This document shows, in pieces, positions 32,288-39,800 of a stretch of DNA of 64,000 bases (positions are counted from its first letter, which is position 1; the number at the start of each line of letters is the position of its first letter). Below the pieces are notes generated by a model. The model had not been told where the DNA came from. It made no database searches and saw only the letters and a program-made list of their open reading frames with translations. Source of the stretch: Robertmurraya andreesenii (GTDB taxonomy: Bacteria > Bacillota > Bacilli > Bacillales > Cytobacillaceae); NCBI RefSeq assembly GCF_030813005.1, contig NZ_JAUSTU010000010.1:62001-126000 (forward strand). Direction: 5' to 3'. The position numbers were made by a program, and so were the translations under genes.

Positions 32288-33580
32288 CTAATCTACAAAC
32301 TCAAATTCATAATCCAACAGCTTCACCGTATCTCCGTTATTAATTCCTCTTTCGCGAAGAGCATCGTCAACACCCATTCCTCTTAGCTGTCGAGCGAAGC
32401 GGCGCACCGATTCATCTCTAGAAAAGTCGGTCATCTTAAATAGGCGCTCAACCGCATCTCCTGAAACGACGAAGCTTCCATCTGGATCTCGAGTAATGAC
32501 AAATTCCTTTTGCTCTGCTTCATGCTTGTATAGGACACGATTGACTTCCGTCTCTTCCTCATGAACAAGAGGGAACTCTGGCGTTTGTTCAATTTTATCG
32601 GCGATCGCAAAGAGGAGATCCCTCAATCCTTTTCTCGTAATAGCGGAAACAGGAAAAATCGGATAATCCTCTTCAAGCTGTGACTTGAATTTTTCCAGAT
32701 TTTCCTCGGCTCCCGGCATGTCCATTTTATTAGCGACAATGATTTGCGGTCTTTCCGTTAGCCTTAGGTTATATTCCTGCAATTCATGATTAATGGTCTT
32801 GTAATCCTCGAATGGCTCTCTTCCTTCGATCGCTGCCATATCAATGACATGAACAATGACTCTTGTTCTTTCGATATGTCTGAGGAACTGATGTCCAAGC
32901 CCGACTCCCGAATGGGCTCCCTCAATGAGACCCGGCAAGTCTGCCATGACAAAGCTTCGGCCATCTTCGGTTTCTACCATTCCTAGATTGGGAACAATCG
33001 TCGTAAAATGATAGTCCGCAATTTTCGGCTTGGCGGCGGAAACTACAGATAGAAGAGTTGATTTTCCTACACTCGGAAAGCCGACGAGTCCGACATCAGC
33101 TAATAGTTTCAGCTCAAGCACAACTTCTCTTTCTAGTCCTGGCTCACCATGCTCAGACAGCTCTGGTGCCGGGTTTGCTGGAGTGGCAAATCTCGAGTTT
33201 CCTCGTCCTCCTCTTCCCCCTCTCGCAATAACGGCTCGTTGGCCATGCTCGGTTAAATCGGCAATGACTTCCTTCGTTTCAGCGTCCGTTACAACCGTGC
33301 CAGGGGGAACCTTGACAATCATATCCTTCGCATTTTTTCCATGCTGATTTTTCGACATGCCGTGCTCACCACGTGGCGCCTTAAAATGACGCTTATAGCG
33401 GAAATCCATGAGGGTTCTTAAGCCTTCCTCTACCTCAAAAACCACGTCTGCACCATTACCGCCATCGCCACCGGCTGGGCCACCCTTTGGCACATATTTT
33501 TCACGGCGGAATGCAACCATCCCGTTGCCTCCATCGCCGCCTTTGACGTATATTTTGACCTGATCTACAAACATTTCCAT
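32288..33580 (-). CDS. obgE: Obg GTPase
   Basis: Essential ribosome-associated GTPase that binds (p)ppGpp and is needed for Spo0A phosphorelay activity in Bacillus. The 430-residue protein has the glycine-rich Obg fold (1-158, with KGGDGGNGMVAFRREK), the G domain (160-330) with G1 GFPSVGKST, G3 DLPG and NKMD, and the C-terminal OCT domain (about 350-430). All nucleotide-binding motifs are intact. spo0B lies 40 bp upstream, the same coupling of stress and sporulation genes as in B. subtilis. Confidence 0.97.
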   Translation of the reverse strand: MEMFVDQVKIYVKGGDGGNGMVAFRREKYVPKGGPAGGDGGNGADVVFEVEEGLRTLMDFRYKRHFKAPRGEHGMSKNQHGKNAKDMIVKVPPGTVVTDAETKEVIADLTEHGQRAVIARGGRGGRGNSRFATPANPAPELSEHGEPGLEREVVLELKLLADVGLVGFPSVGKSTLLSVVSAAKPKIADYHFTTIVPNLGMVETEDGRSFVMADLPGLIEGAHSGVGLGHQFLRHIERTRVIVHVIDMAAIEGREPFEDYKTINHELQEYNLRLTERPQIIVANKMDMPGAEENLEKFKSQLEEDYPIFPVSAITRKGLRDLLFAIADKIEQTPEFPLVHEEETEVNRVLYKHEAEQKEFVITRDPDGSFVVSGDAVERLFKMTDFSRDESVRRFARQLRGMGVDDALRERGINNGDTVKLLDYEFEFVD

Positions 33581-33619
33581 TCCTCCCGTTTGTCAATGGT
33601 TTGATTTATTGAATAGCGC

Positions 33620-34153
33620 TCATATGTAAGGGAAGAACACTTCAAGTGAGAGCTCCTGCTCCGTAAGTTCTATTATTTTCCGTTTGAAAGCTGCTGGTCT
33701 CTGCAGGAATGTACGTATGTTCTCTCTGCCAGTTATTATTCCTCTAAAATCAAAAAAGAAACCAAGCCCTGTCTCTTGTATATCAATGGTAATCGATAAA
33801 TGATTTTCATGAAATTCTTTGCTGGATTGTTGCAGTTCTATTAAAAATGCGCGGGTCCAACTCGCTAAAAGTTCATCTTGAATGCTTTGATTGGTTTCCC
33901 CTTCCAGAACCTCAAACTCAAGGTGAATGGAGTGACTCTCCCAGTTGTATGTTAGAAGCAGAGCCGCAAATTGAGGAAGATGAAGATTGGATAATTTTGA
34001 TTCCTGTTTCGATTCATAGACGATCTCATCAATGATTTCTTTGACCCGCTCCATTTTGTTAAGTGCGAGATTCCCTTTTATTAATTGAATTTTGTTCAGC
34101 CAATCATGCCTAGCATGACTTAATAGCTCCACCGTACTCCATTCTTTACTCAT
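33620..34153 (-). CDS. spo0B: Sporulation initiation phosphotransferase Spo0B
   Basis: Phosphorelay protein that passes phosphate from Spo0F to Spo0A, 177 residues. The active helix HARHDWLNKIQLIKGNL contains the phospho-acceptor histidine H16 in the HDW context known for Spo0B. The C-terminal half resembles a degenerate histidine-kinase ATPase domain without ATP motifs. The ATG at 34151-34153 follows AGGAG; 13 extra upstream codons lack a ribosome site. It starts an operon with obgE. Its upstream region contains a phased repeat array (34288-34398). Confidence 0.93.
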   Translation of the reverse strand: MSKEWSTVELLSHARHDWLNKIQLIKGNLALNKMERVKEIIDEIVYESKQESKLSNLHLPQFAALLLTYNWESHSIHLEFEVLEGETNQSIQDELLASWTRAFLIELQQSSKEFHENHLSITIDIQETGLGFFFDFRGIITGRENIRTFLQRPAAFKRKIIELTEQELSLEVFFPYI

Positions 34154-34287
34154 ACTCGCTCTCCTAATCGATATATAGACATAGTATATCAAAAATAGGT
34201 GTGGGGGGAAGCAAATTTGTTGAAAAAGGGTGCTTAATCTTGTTGTACTAAGCCGTAATTTGAGTAGTATTTAGGTGAGTTTCAATA

Positions 34288-34398
34288 TATCGGTCAATAA
34301 TATGGGGTTATCGGTCGTTATTTAGATATTTCGGTCAAAAAGTCAACTTTATCGGTCGTTTCTCTATTATATCGGTCAAACTTGGCCAAATATCGGTC
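34288..34398. repeat. Six TATCGGTC-type direct repeats phased at 20-21 bp
   Basis: TATCGGTC occurs at 34288, 34309, 34350, 34370 and 34391, and TTTCGGTC at 34329. Start-to-start distances are 21, 20, 21, 20 and 21 bp, almost exactly two DNA helical turns. The bases between repeats differ, apart from frequent AA or GTT just after the motif. On the spo0B coding strand the motif reads GACCGATA, often TTGACCGATA. The array fills the intergenic space between the rpmA terminator and spo0B. The protein or process it serves is unknown. Confidence 0.85.
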
Positions 34399-34412
34399 AA
34401 ACCCGCTAAAAG

Positions 34413-34448
34413 TCAAAAAAAACTCTAACCAAAGCGGTTAGAGTTTTT
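34413..34448 (-). terminator. Terminator after rpmA
   Basis: Minus-strand hairpin AACTCTAACC / GGTTAGAGTT, loop GCTTT, followed by eight T residues. Confidence 0.92.
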
Positions 34449-34455
34449 AAAAGAC

Positions 34456-34746
34456 TTATGCCTCTTGAGCTACTGGGTAAACGCTCACTTGCTTCTTGTC
34501 ACGTCCAAGGCGTTCGAACTTGACAACACCGTCCACTTTCGCGAATAGTGTATCGTCGCCACCTTTACCAACGTTCACTCCTGGATAAATCTTAGTTCCA
34601 CGTTGACGGTAAAGGATAGAACCACCAGTTACAAATTGACCGTCTGCACGCTTAGCACCAAGGCGCTTTGCGATAGAGTCACGACCGTTCTTTGTAGAAC
34701 CTACTCCCTTTTTAGAAGCGAAAAACTGAAGATCTAATCTTAACAT
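34456..34746 (-). CDS. rpmA: 50S ribosomal protein L27
   Basis: Ribosomal protein of 96 residues near the peptidyl transferase centre. The N-terminus MLRLDLQFFASKKGVGST contains the Firmicutes extension that is removed by Prp between the Phe-Phe and Ala-Ser-Lys residues. The ATG at 34744-34746 follows AGGAGG by 7 bp; the open frame extends three codons upstream. The Prp gene is directly upstream and rplU before it, the standard rplU-prp-rpmA operon. Confidence 0.97.
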   Translation of the reverse strand: MLRLDLQFFASKKGVGSTKNGRDSIAKRLGAKRADGQFVTGGSILYRQRGTKIYPGVNVGKGGDDTLFAKVDGVVKFERLGRDKKQVSVYPVAQEA

Positions 34747-34758
34747 TTGTTCCACCTC

Positions 34759-35091
34759 CTACTTTTTGAAGGTTATTTTTATATATTTTCCGTAATCTCT
34801 TTCAATCGTCTGTAAGCTCACGATCATCCCTTCAAGCAATAGCTGAACCTTCTCTTGTACGTCCTCCGGGAGATTTTCCGGAATGACGCAGCGGAGAAAG
34901 CCATCTTCTCCTTGCTCGATTTCTGGCTGTACTCCTGTTAACGCAATAATGGAATTTACCGCGCCGAAGGAAATAGCAGAGGCTCCTGCACACACGATAT
35001 CATTACCGTGATTCGCAAAGAGGGCATGACCTGACATCGTAAACGATCTAACTCGTCCAGTTTCAGTACGATAAATCGTTGTCTCGATCAT
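34759..35091 (-). CDS. prp: Ribosomal-processing cysteine protease Prp
   Basis: A 110-residue cysteine protease that trims the L27 N-terminal extension. The catalytic dyad is visible as H22 (SGHALFANHG) and C34 (DIVCAGASA), the same numbering as the characterised staphylococcal enzyme. It is encoded between rplU and rpmA, matching its substrate. The product was formerly annotated YsxB. Confidence 0.95.
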   Translation of the reverse strand: MIETTIYRTETGRVRSFTMSGHALFANHGNDIVCAGASAISFGAVNSIIALTGVQPEIEQGEDGFLRCVIPENLPEDVQEKVQLLLEGMIVSLQTIERDYGKYIKITFKK

Positions 35092-35102
35092 CTGAATCCG
35101 CC

Positions 35103-35411
35103 TTACGCGTTGATTTTTTCAATCACAACTTTTGTGTATGGCTGACGATGACCTTGCTTCTTGTGATAGTTTTTCTTCGCTTTGTATTTGAATACGATGA
35201 TCTTCTTCGCACGGCCTTGTTTTTCAACTTTAGCTGTAACAGAAGCACCTTCAACTACTGGGCTACCAACTTTAACATTGTCACCACCAACGAATAAAAC
35301 CTTATCAAATGTAACTGTTTCGCCTGCTTCAGCGTTAAGCTTCTCAATGTAGATTGCTTGACCTTCTTCTACTTTGATTTGCTTACCACCAGTTTCGATA
35401 ATTGCGTACAT
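35103..35411 (-). CDS. rplU: 50S ribosomal protein L21
   Basis: A 102-residue ribosomal protein of the 50S subunit, with the family N-terminus YAIIETGGKQIKVEEGQ and C-terminal KKNYHKKQGHRQPYTKV. The ATG at 35409-35411 follows AGGAGGTG; three codons upstream in frame are discounted. First gene of the rplU-prp-rpmA operon, behind an L21 leader and a consensus SigA promoter. Confidence 0.97.
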   Translation of the reverse strand: MYAIIETGGKQIKVEEGQAIYIEKLNAEAGETVTFDKVLFVGGDNVKVGSPVVEGASVTAKVEKQGRAKKIIVFKYKAKKNYHKKQGHRQPYTKVVIEKINA

Positions 35412-35536
35412 GAACTGCACCTCCTCTTAGACTCAGACTCGCCATCCTAGGTGTATTGCTACAACAATCAACAATCAACAATCACTTCATAACCTATTCT
35501 GTGCGGTTGTAGCACGGGTGCGCTACAAACATAACA
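35412..35536 (-). ncRNA. L21 leader
   Basis: Structured 5' leader of rplU with hairpin TGTAGCGCACCCGTGCTACA near its 5' end, the AACCGCA that follows, and the 3' block CCTAGGATGGCGAGTCTGAG close to the ribosome site. This matches the L21 leader family seen upstream of Firmicutes rplU, thought to mediate autogenous control by L21. A triple GATTGTT direct repeat lies in the middle. Confidence 0.8.
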
Positions 35537-35541
35537 TCAAA

Positions 35542-35570
35542 ATATTATCATAGAGAAAGGCTAGTGTCAA
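35542..35570 (-). promoter_or_regulatory. SigA promoter of rplU-prp-rpmA
   Basis: Minus strand: TTGACA (plus 35565-35570), 17-bp spacer, TAATAT (plus 35542-35547). Start of transcription expected near 35535, at the 5' end of the L21 leader. Confidence 0.85.
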
Positions 35571-35598
35571 TATCATTTCGGTCCTTATCTTTTTCATT

Positions 35599-35655
35599 GG
35601 TACCTGGTACCGCCCGTGGACAAAATGCCAAAAATGTCCGTGTGGAGTGGACACT
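35599..35655 (-). repeat. Dispersed GGTACC/GGACA element, copy 1
   Basis: Reads GGTACCTGGTACCGCCCG on the plus strand, then GTGGACA, an A-rich 12-base spacer, TGTCC, and GTGGAGTGGACA. The GGACA/TGTCC pair can form a hairpin. Copy 2 (38891-38952) is the same element in inverted orientation. It lies between the rng stop codon and the rplU promoter. Confidence 0.75.
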
Positions 35656-35660
35656 CGACC

Positions 35661-37118
35661 TTAATCGGCTCTGCCTTTGATGTCCGCCAAATTGCCGATT
35701 TGTCTAATAGCATAAAACGGCTTTGATGCTTCTTTCACGGAGAAATAGAGCTTCAAGCCAATAATTTCTTCAAGTCTGCGCTGATGAACTTTTTGCTCTC
35801 CTATTAAGATGTCCTTCACTTCATCGGTTGTCTCAATCAGGATCGCCTCTTCTGCATTTCCCCTCTGTTCGAGGAGCTCCCGCTCAAGCTGGAAGGCAAT
35901 GGTCTCCGCGCTCAATACCTTCCCCGTCCCCTCACATATCTTACAGGTGCTCGTTAATGTTTCAGAAATAGAAACCTTCTGTTTTTTTCGCGTCATTTGT
36001 AAAACACCGAGGGAAGTATAACCAACAATTCTTGTTCTTTTCTCATCAAAGCCAAGTGTAGCTTCAAGTTTCCTTTGTACCCTATTCCGGTCTTCAACAT
36101 TCTTCATGTCGATAAAGTCGACCAAGATCATCCCAGATAAATCCCGCAAGCGAATCTGACGGGCAATTTCCTCCGCTGCCAATTGATTGGTTTTTAAGAC
36201 CGTGTCGTGCCGCTCCTGTTTTCCAGAAAACTTGCCAGTATTCACATCGATAATCGTCAGCGCTTCCGCCTCATCAAAAACCAAATAAGCGCCATTCTCA
36301 AGCCAAACCACTCTCTTCAAGAGGTTTTCAGGCTCATATTCTATCTGATAGGTGGAAAAAATATTCTCCTTTGCTTGATGAAACAAAATTTCAATTTGTT
36401 CATTCTGATTGATGAGAAGAAGCTCATTCTTCATTTCCAGCGTATCGACGATAACCTGTCCAGAAGCCATTTTCCTCATGTCTTCAGTCAAACGATCTAA
36501 AAATGAATTTTTCTCAAAAATCAAACCTGGTTTTTTCATTGACTTAGCAGTGTGCATGATCTGTTCATATTGCCCTCGCAACCAAACTAGCTCAGCCAAT
36601 ACATCCTTCTCATCTTGCCCAATACAGGCCGTTCTAAATAGAATTCCTTCCTCCTTCAGCCTATGGGCATACCCAAACTGACGCCACTTCTCCCTTACAT
36701 CTGAGTCCTCGATTTTTTTCGAAACTGCTACACTGCCCCCTTTCGGAGAATACACGAGCATTTCCCCAGGAAATTCCACCATTCCCGTCAGCCTTGGACC
36801 CTTGTCACCTGTCGCATCCTTTTCCACCTGCACGAGAATACGCTCTCCTTGATGCAGATAGGATGATATGCTTTTATCCTCTCTTTTAGCCGCAAAAGAA
36901 GGCAGCTTATCTCGATGCAGAAACCCATTCTTTTCAAGCCCGATATTGATAAAAGCAGCATTCAACCCTGGAAGAATCTTTTCGACAACGCCAAAATAGA
37001 TTCCTCCAACGATTGATTGCTGCTCGGGCTGCTCGATCACAAGCTTTTCAAGCCTATTATTTTTTAATAATGCATATCTTTTTTCTCTTCCCATTACGTT
37101 AACAACTAATGTATTCAA
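35661..37118 (-). CDS. rng: Ribonuclease G (Rne/Rng family)
   Basis: Endoribonuclease of 485 residues related to the catalytic half of RNase E. An S1 RNA-binding domain lies near residues 37-120 (GGIYFGVVEKILPGLNAAFI). The catalytic DNase-I-like domain carries the two metal-binding aspartates in IIDVNTG (near 290) and LVDFIDM (near 333). The zinc-link region CKICEGTGK is near 397-405. B. subtilis lacks this enzyme and uses RNase Y instead, while other Bacillaceae such as Geobacillus have it. The TTG start follows GAGGGG. It sits between spoIVFB and rplU. Confidence 0.94.
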   Translation of the reverse strand: MNTLVVNVMGREKRYALLKNNRLEKLVIEQPEQQSIVGGIYFGVVEKILPGLNAAFINIGLEKNGFLHRDKLPSFAAKREDKSISSYLHQGERILVQVEKDATGDKGPRLTGMVEFPGEMLVYSPKGGSVAVSKKIEDSDVREKWRQFGYAHRLKEEGILFRTACIGQDEKDVLAELVWLRGQYEQIMHTAKSMKKPGLIFEKNSFLDRLTEDMRKMASGQVIVDTLEMKNELLLINQNEQIEILFHQAKENIFSTYQIEYEPENLLKRVVWLENGAYLVFDEAEALTIIDVNTGKFSGKQERHDTVLKTNQLAAEEIARQIRLRDLSGMILVDFIDMKNVEDRNRVQRKLEATLGFDEKRTRIVGYTSLGVLQMTRKKQKVSISETLTSTCKICEGTGKVLSAETIAFQLERELLEQRGNAEEAILIETTDEVKDILIGEQKVHQRRLEEIIGLKLYFSVKEASKPFYAIRQIGNLADIKGRAD

Positions 37119-37161
37119 AAAAATAACCCCTCACCTATTCACTCTCTATTATTATCCTCTA

Positions 37162-38028
37162 TCAATAAAGGTAGAGCAAATCTCCAACCTTTGCCGTTAA
37201 TTGTTTTTCAGCAAAGTAGGCGTGAAGGAGTTCATTTTCATCTAGGATTCCCGTTTCCTTTCCATCCTTTTCAATAATGATCGGGTGCTTACAGCCGCGC
37301 TGAAATTGCTCCAATACATGAATGACCAAGTCATCCTCCTCAACCACCAAGGGCTTTAATGTGCGAAGTTCATTTGAATTCCCATAATATCGCTCCATTA
37401 AAAAACGAAGAAAGACATAGCGGCTCTGCTTCCATTCATAATATAACGTGAATAGAATAAATGCGATAACAATCCAAACATTCAAATTCATTGGCTCGAT
37501 TAATAGGATACAAAATGCAAAAATAGACACAGCGAAAATCGAAAGGCTTAAGGTTCTTTGAAAAGCTTTTGGAAACGATTCCCTTAAACTAAGCCATAAA
37601 AAGAGAATTTTCCCACCATCCAACGGCCAGATCGGAAGCATGTTAAAAATAAAAATCATTAAATTGTATTGAATAAAGAGCGAGTAAATATACTCCGACA
37701 TGAGGTTCAACTGATATAGACCACTCCCCACCACGATTAGCCATACATGCTGAACGGGGCCAGCTAAGGTGACAATGGCTTCCTCTTTAAGGGGACGGTT
37801 TCCGTGCTCATCCATTTCCGCAACTCCACCAAAAGGAAGGAGGGAGATTTTTTTTAGCCTCCACGAAAAAAAAGATGCTGCGACCGCATGTCCCATTTCA
37901 TGAATGAAAATTAAAAATAGCAGGAGGGATAATTCAATAAAGTGTGCAGTCGCAACAGCAATAGCCATAACAACCCATAATAATGGATGAATATATATTT
38001 TTTTCATGAGCGAAAGAAAGTTAGTCAA
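37162..38028 (-). CDS. spoIVFB: Site-2 protease SpoIVFB
   Basis: Intramembrane M50 metalloprotease that removes the pro-sequence of SigK in the mother cell. The zinc motif HEMGH is at residues 43-47 and the third ligand lies in MLPIWPLDGGK near 128-138. About six membrane helices span 1-190, followed by a CBS-like C-terminal domain (about 215-288) that senses ATP in homologues. The TTG start follows AGGTGAT and overlaps the end of spoIVFA by 8 bp, so the two are coupled, as expected for partners. Confidence 0.95.
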   Translation of the reverse strand: MTNFLSLMKKIYIHPLLWVVMAIAVATAHFIELSLLLFLIFIHEMGHAVAASFFSWRLKKISLLPFGGVAEMDEHGNRPLKEEAIVTLAGPVQHVWLIVVGSGLYQLNLMSEYIYSLFIQYNLMIFIFNMLPIWPLDGGKILFLWLSLRESFPKAFQRTLSLSIFAVSIFAFCILLIEPMNLNVWIVIAFILFTLYYEWKQSRYVFLRFLMERYYGNSNELRTLKPLVVEEDDLVIHVLEQFQRGCKHPIIIEKDGKETGILDENELLHAYFAEKQLTAKVGDLLYLY

Positions 38029-38791
38029 ATTGGATCACCTGAATCGGGTCAATAAAGTCATCCCCTTTTTTAATGGCAAAATAAAATGTTCCTTTCGTGC
38101 CGTCGCCAGCGTCGGATGCCACTCCCACACTAGCCCCTTTCTTAACAAACTCATAAAGATTCACATCAATGGATGCGAGATTCCCGTACCAGGTCTCGCT
38201 TTTATCGGCATGCTGAATGATCACCGTTTTGCCGAAGCCTTCCTCTTCTCCAACAAAACGGACACGCCCCTCACTCATGGCAGCAACCGCTGCGTCCTTT
38301 TCCGTTTCTATCGTGATTTTTTGCCCGTTTTCACCAAAATCCTCTAAAATCCTTGCAGCAGCAGGAAGGGCATATTCTTGATTCAAATTCGGTTCGTTCT
38401 CTTCCTTTTGATTGGTTGGAAGAAGGGCAAGAGGCTTTCCAAATTGATTCTCATACCAATCTGCCACAGCCGTAAATTGAAAATCCTGCTCCATCGATTT
38501 GGTAACAAAGCTCTTTATTGGCTGCAAAGAATCTGAGCCACTTCGAAAAATAATCGCCAGCACAAGCACCAAGCAAGCAGAGCCCAAAATCTTAAAAAGA
38601 AAAACCTCTTTATTGAAAAGGGGGTGGCCGCTATCTCCCGGCCCACCTTCATAGGAAGATACTTTTTCGAATCCATATCTTTCTTCGTCTTCCACGATCA
38701 TCATTTGATTATGATGAAGGTTTTTGGAAAGTCTTTCTCTTTCACGCTTGCGCTTGGCTATTCTCCTTCTAATATCATCCCTACTAGACAT
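38021..38791 (-). CDS. spoIVFA: SpoIVFA, inhibitor and scaffold of SpoIVFB
   Basis: A 256-residue membrane protein that holds SpoIVFB inactive until SpoIVB cleaves it. The N-terminal 75 residues are basic and coiled, followed by a single transmembrane helix (about 78-97, LFKILGSACLVLVLAIIF). The C-terminal LytM/M23-like domain (about 155-250) has IIQHADKSETWYGNL but lacks the full set of zinc ligands, as usual for SpoIVFA. bofC, the third component of the checkpoint, lies near 26 kb. A good SigE-type promoter is upstream (38826-38854). Confidence 0.92.
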   Translation of the reverse strand: MSSRDDIRRRIAKRKRERERLSKNLHHNQMMIVEDEERYGFEKVSSYEGGPGDSGHPLFNKEVFLFKILGSACLVLVLAIIFRSGSDSLQPIKSFVTKSMEQDFQFTAVADWYENQFGKPLALLPTNQKEENEPNLNQEYALPAAARILEDFGENGQKITIETEKDAAVAAMSEGRVRFVGEEEGFGKTVIIQHADKSETWYGNLASIDVNLYEFVKKGASVGVASDAGDGTKGTFYFAIKKGDDFIDPIQVIQFD

Positions 38792-38825
38792 GCATACCCA
38801 CCAATCCCTTTAACCTTTTTGTACA

Positions 38826-38854
38826 AGTCTATGAGTTGTCCACCGTAGATATGA
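38826..38854 (-). promoter_or_regulatory. Likely SigE promoter of spoIVFA-spoIVFB
   Basis: Minus strand: TCATATC (plus 38848-38854), 14-bp spacer, CATAGACT (plus 38826-38833). Compared with the SigE pattern GHATATT-14-CATACAAT, the -10 matches 6 of 8. The position about 35 bp before the gene fits the known SigE control of the spoIVF operon. Confidence 0.6.
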
Positions 38855-38890
38855 CAAAGAAGAATAGCGGCTGAAGATTTGTTTTTGGGC

Positions 38891-38952
38891 TGATCACTGT
38901 CCACCCCATACGGACAAAATTAGCAAAATGTCCACGAGCGGTACCAGGTACC
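38891..38952 (+). repeat. Dispersed GGTACC/GGACA element, copy 2
   Basis: Plus strand: TGATCACTGTCCACCCCATA, CGGACA, spacer, TGTCCACGAGCGG and TACCAGGTACC. It is the inverse of copy 1 (35599-35655), with only scattered substitutions. It lies between the minD terminator and spoIVFA, upstream of the SigE promoter. Confidence 0.75.
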
Positions 38953-38961
38953 ATTTTCAGA

Positions 38962-38995
38962 AAACAAAAAAACCGAGGATTTTCTCCCCGGTTGT
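38962..38995 (-). terminator. Terminator after minD
   Basis: Minus-strand hairpin with arms AACCGGGGA / TCCTCGGTT (one mismatch) and a run of seven T residues. Confidence 0.88.
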
Positions 38996-39799
38996 TTATT
39001 TTACTCCAAAGAACTTTTTTAGTTTTGAAAAGACGCCTCTTTGCTCCTCGTCAAGGGGCTGGAGTGGCACAGATTCCCCTAGAATACGACGGGCAATATT
39101 GCGGTAGGCAATAGAAGCCTTGCTGTTCGGATTTAGGGCAATAGGCTCTCCGTGATTGGAAGCCTTGATCACTTCGTCGTCGTCTGCGACAATCCCGATT
39201 AAATCGATCGAAAGATGTGTCGTGATTTCATCCACATCGAGCATATCCCCATTTTTCATCATGTGACTGCGAATCCGATTAATTACTAATTTAGGAGGTT
39301 CCACATTCTCCTCTTTTTCTAACAGACCGATGATTCGATCGGCATCACGTACAGCCGACACCTCAGGTGTGGTCACAACAATCGCCTTATCCGCACCCGC
39401 AACAGCATTTCGATAGCCATGCTCAATCCCCGCTGGACAATCGATAATCACATAATCATAGTCCTGCTTCAGGGAATCGACAAGCTCTTTCATTTGCTCA
39501 GGAGTAACAGCCGTCTTATCGCTCGTTTGTGCTGCCGGCAATAGATAGAGAAGATCCTCAAAACGCTTGTCCTTTACAAGTGCTTGATGGATTTTGCATC
39601 GTCCTTCCACAACATCCACTAAATCATAGATGATGCGGTTTTCAAGACCCATGATAACATCCAAATTTCTTAAACCTATATCTGTGTCTACTAAACAAAC
39701 TCTTTTTCCTTGAAGGGCCAAAGCTGTACCAATATTCGCAGAAGTGGTTGTCTTTCCAACGCCACCTTTTCCAGATGTAATCACTATTGCTTCTCCCAC
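38996..39799 (-). CDS. minD: Septum site-determining protein MinD
   Basis: Membrane-binding ATPase that recruits MinC to block division at cell poles, 267 residues. The deviant Walker A is GKGGVGKTT (residues 10-18), DTDIGLRNLD is the switch region (near 39-48), and YVIIDCPAG is Walker B (near 115-123). The C-terminal amphipathic helix (VFSKLKKFFGVK) forms the membrane-targeting sequence. It starts 1 bp after minC, so the genes are coupled. Confidence 0.97.
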   Translation of the reverse strand: MGEAIVITSGKGGVGKTTTSANIGTALALQGKRVCLVDTDIGLRNLDVIMGLENRIIYDLVDVVEGRCKIHQALVKDKRFEDLLYLLPAAQTSDKTAVTPEQMKELVDSLKQDYDYVIIDCPAGIEHGYRNAVAGADKAIVVTTPEVSAVRDADRIIGLLEKEENVEPPKLVINRIRSHMMKNGDMLDVDEITTHLSIDLIGIVADDDEVIKASNHGEPIALNPNSKASIAYRNIARRILGESVPLQPLDEEQRGVFSKLKKFFGVK

Positions 39800-39800
39800 T

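Noticed and set aside
34288..34398. Phased repeats as a CRISPR array
   Set aside because: The repeat is only 8 bp, with period about 20 bp; no long conserved repeat, no spacers of normal length and no cas genes nearby.
35460..35485. Triple CAATCAA direct repeat in the L21 leader as an operator
   Set aside because: It lies within a transcribed leader and is short and simple; more likely a loop region or slippage repeat.
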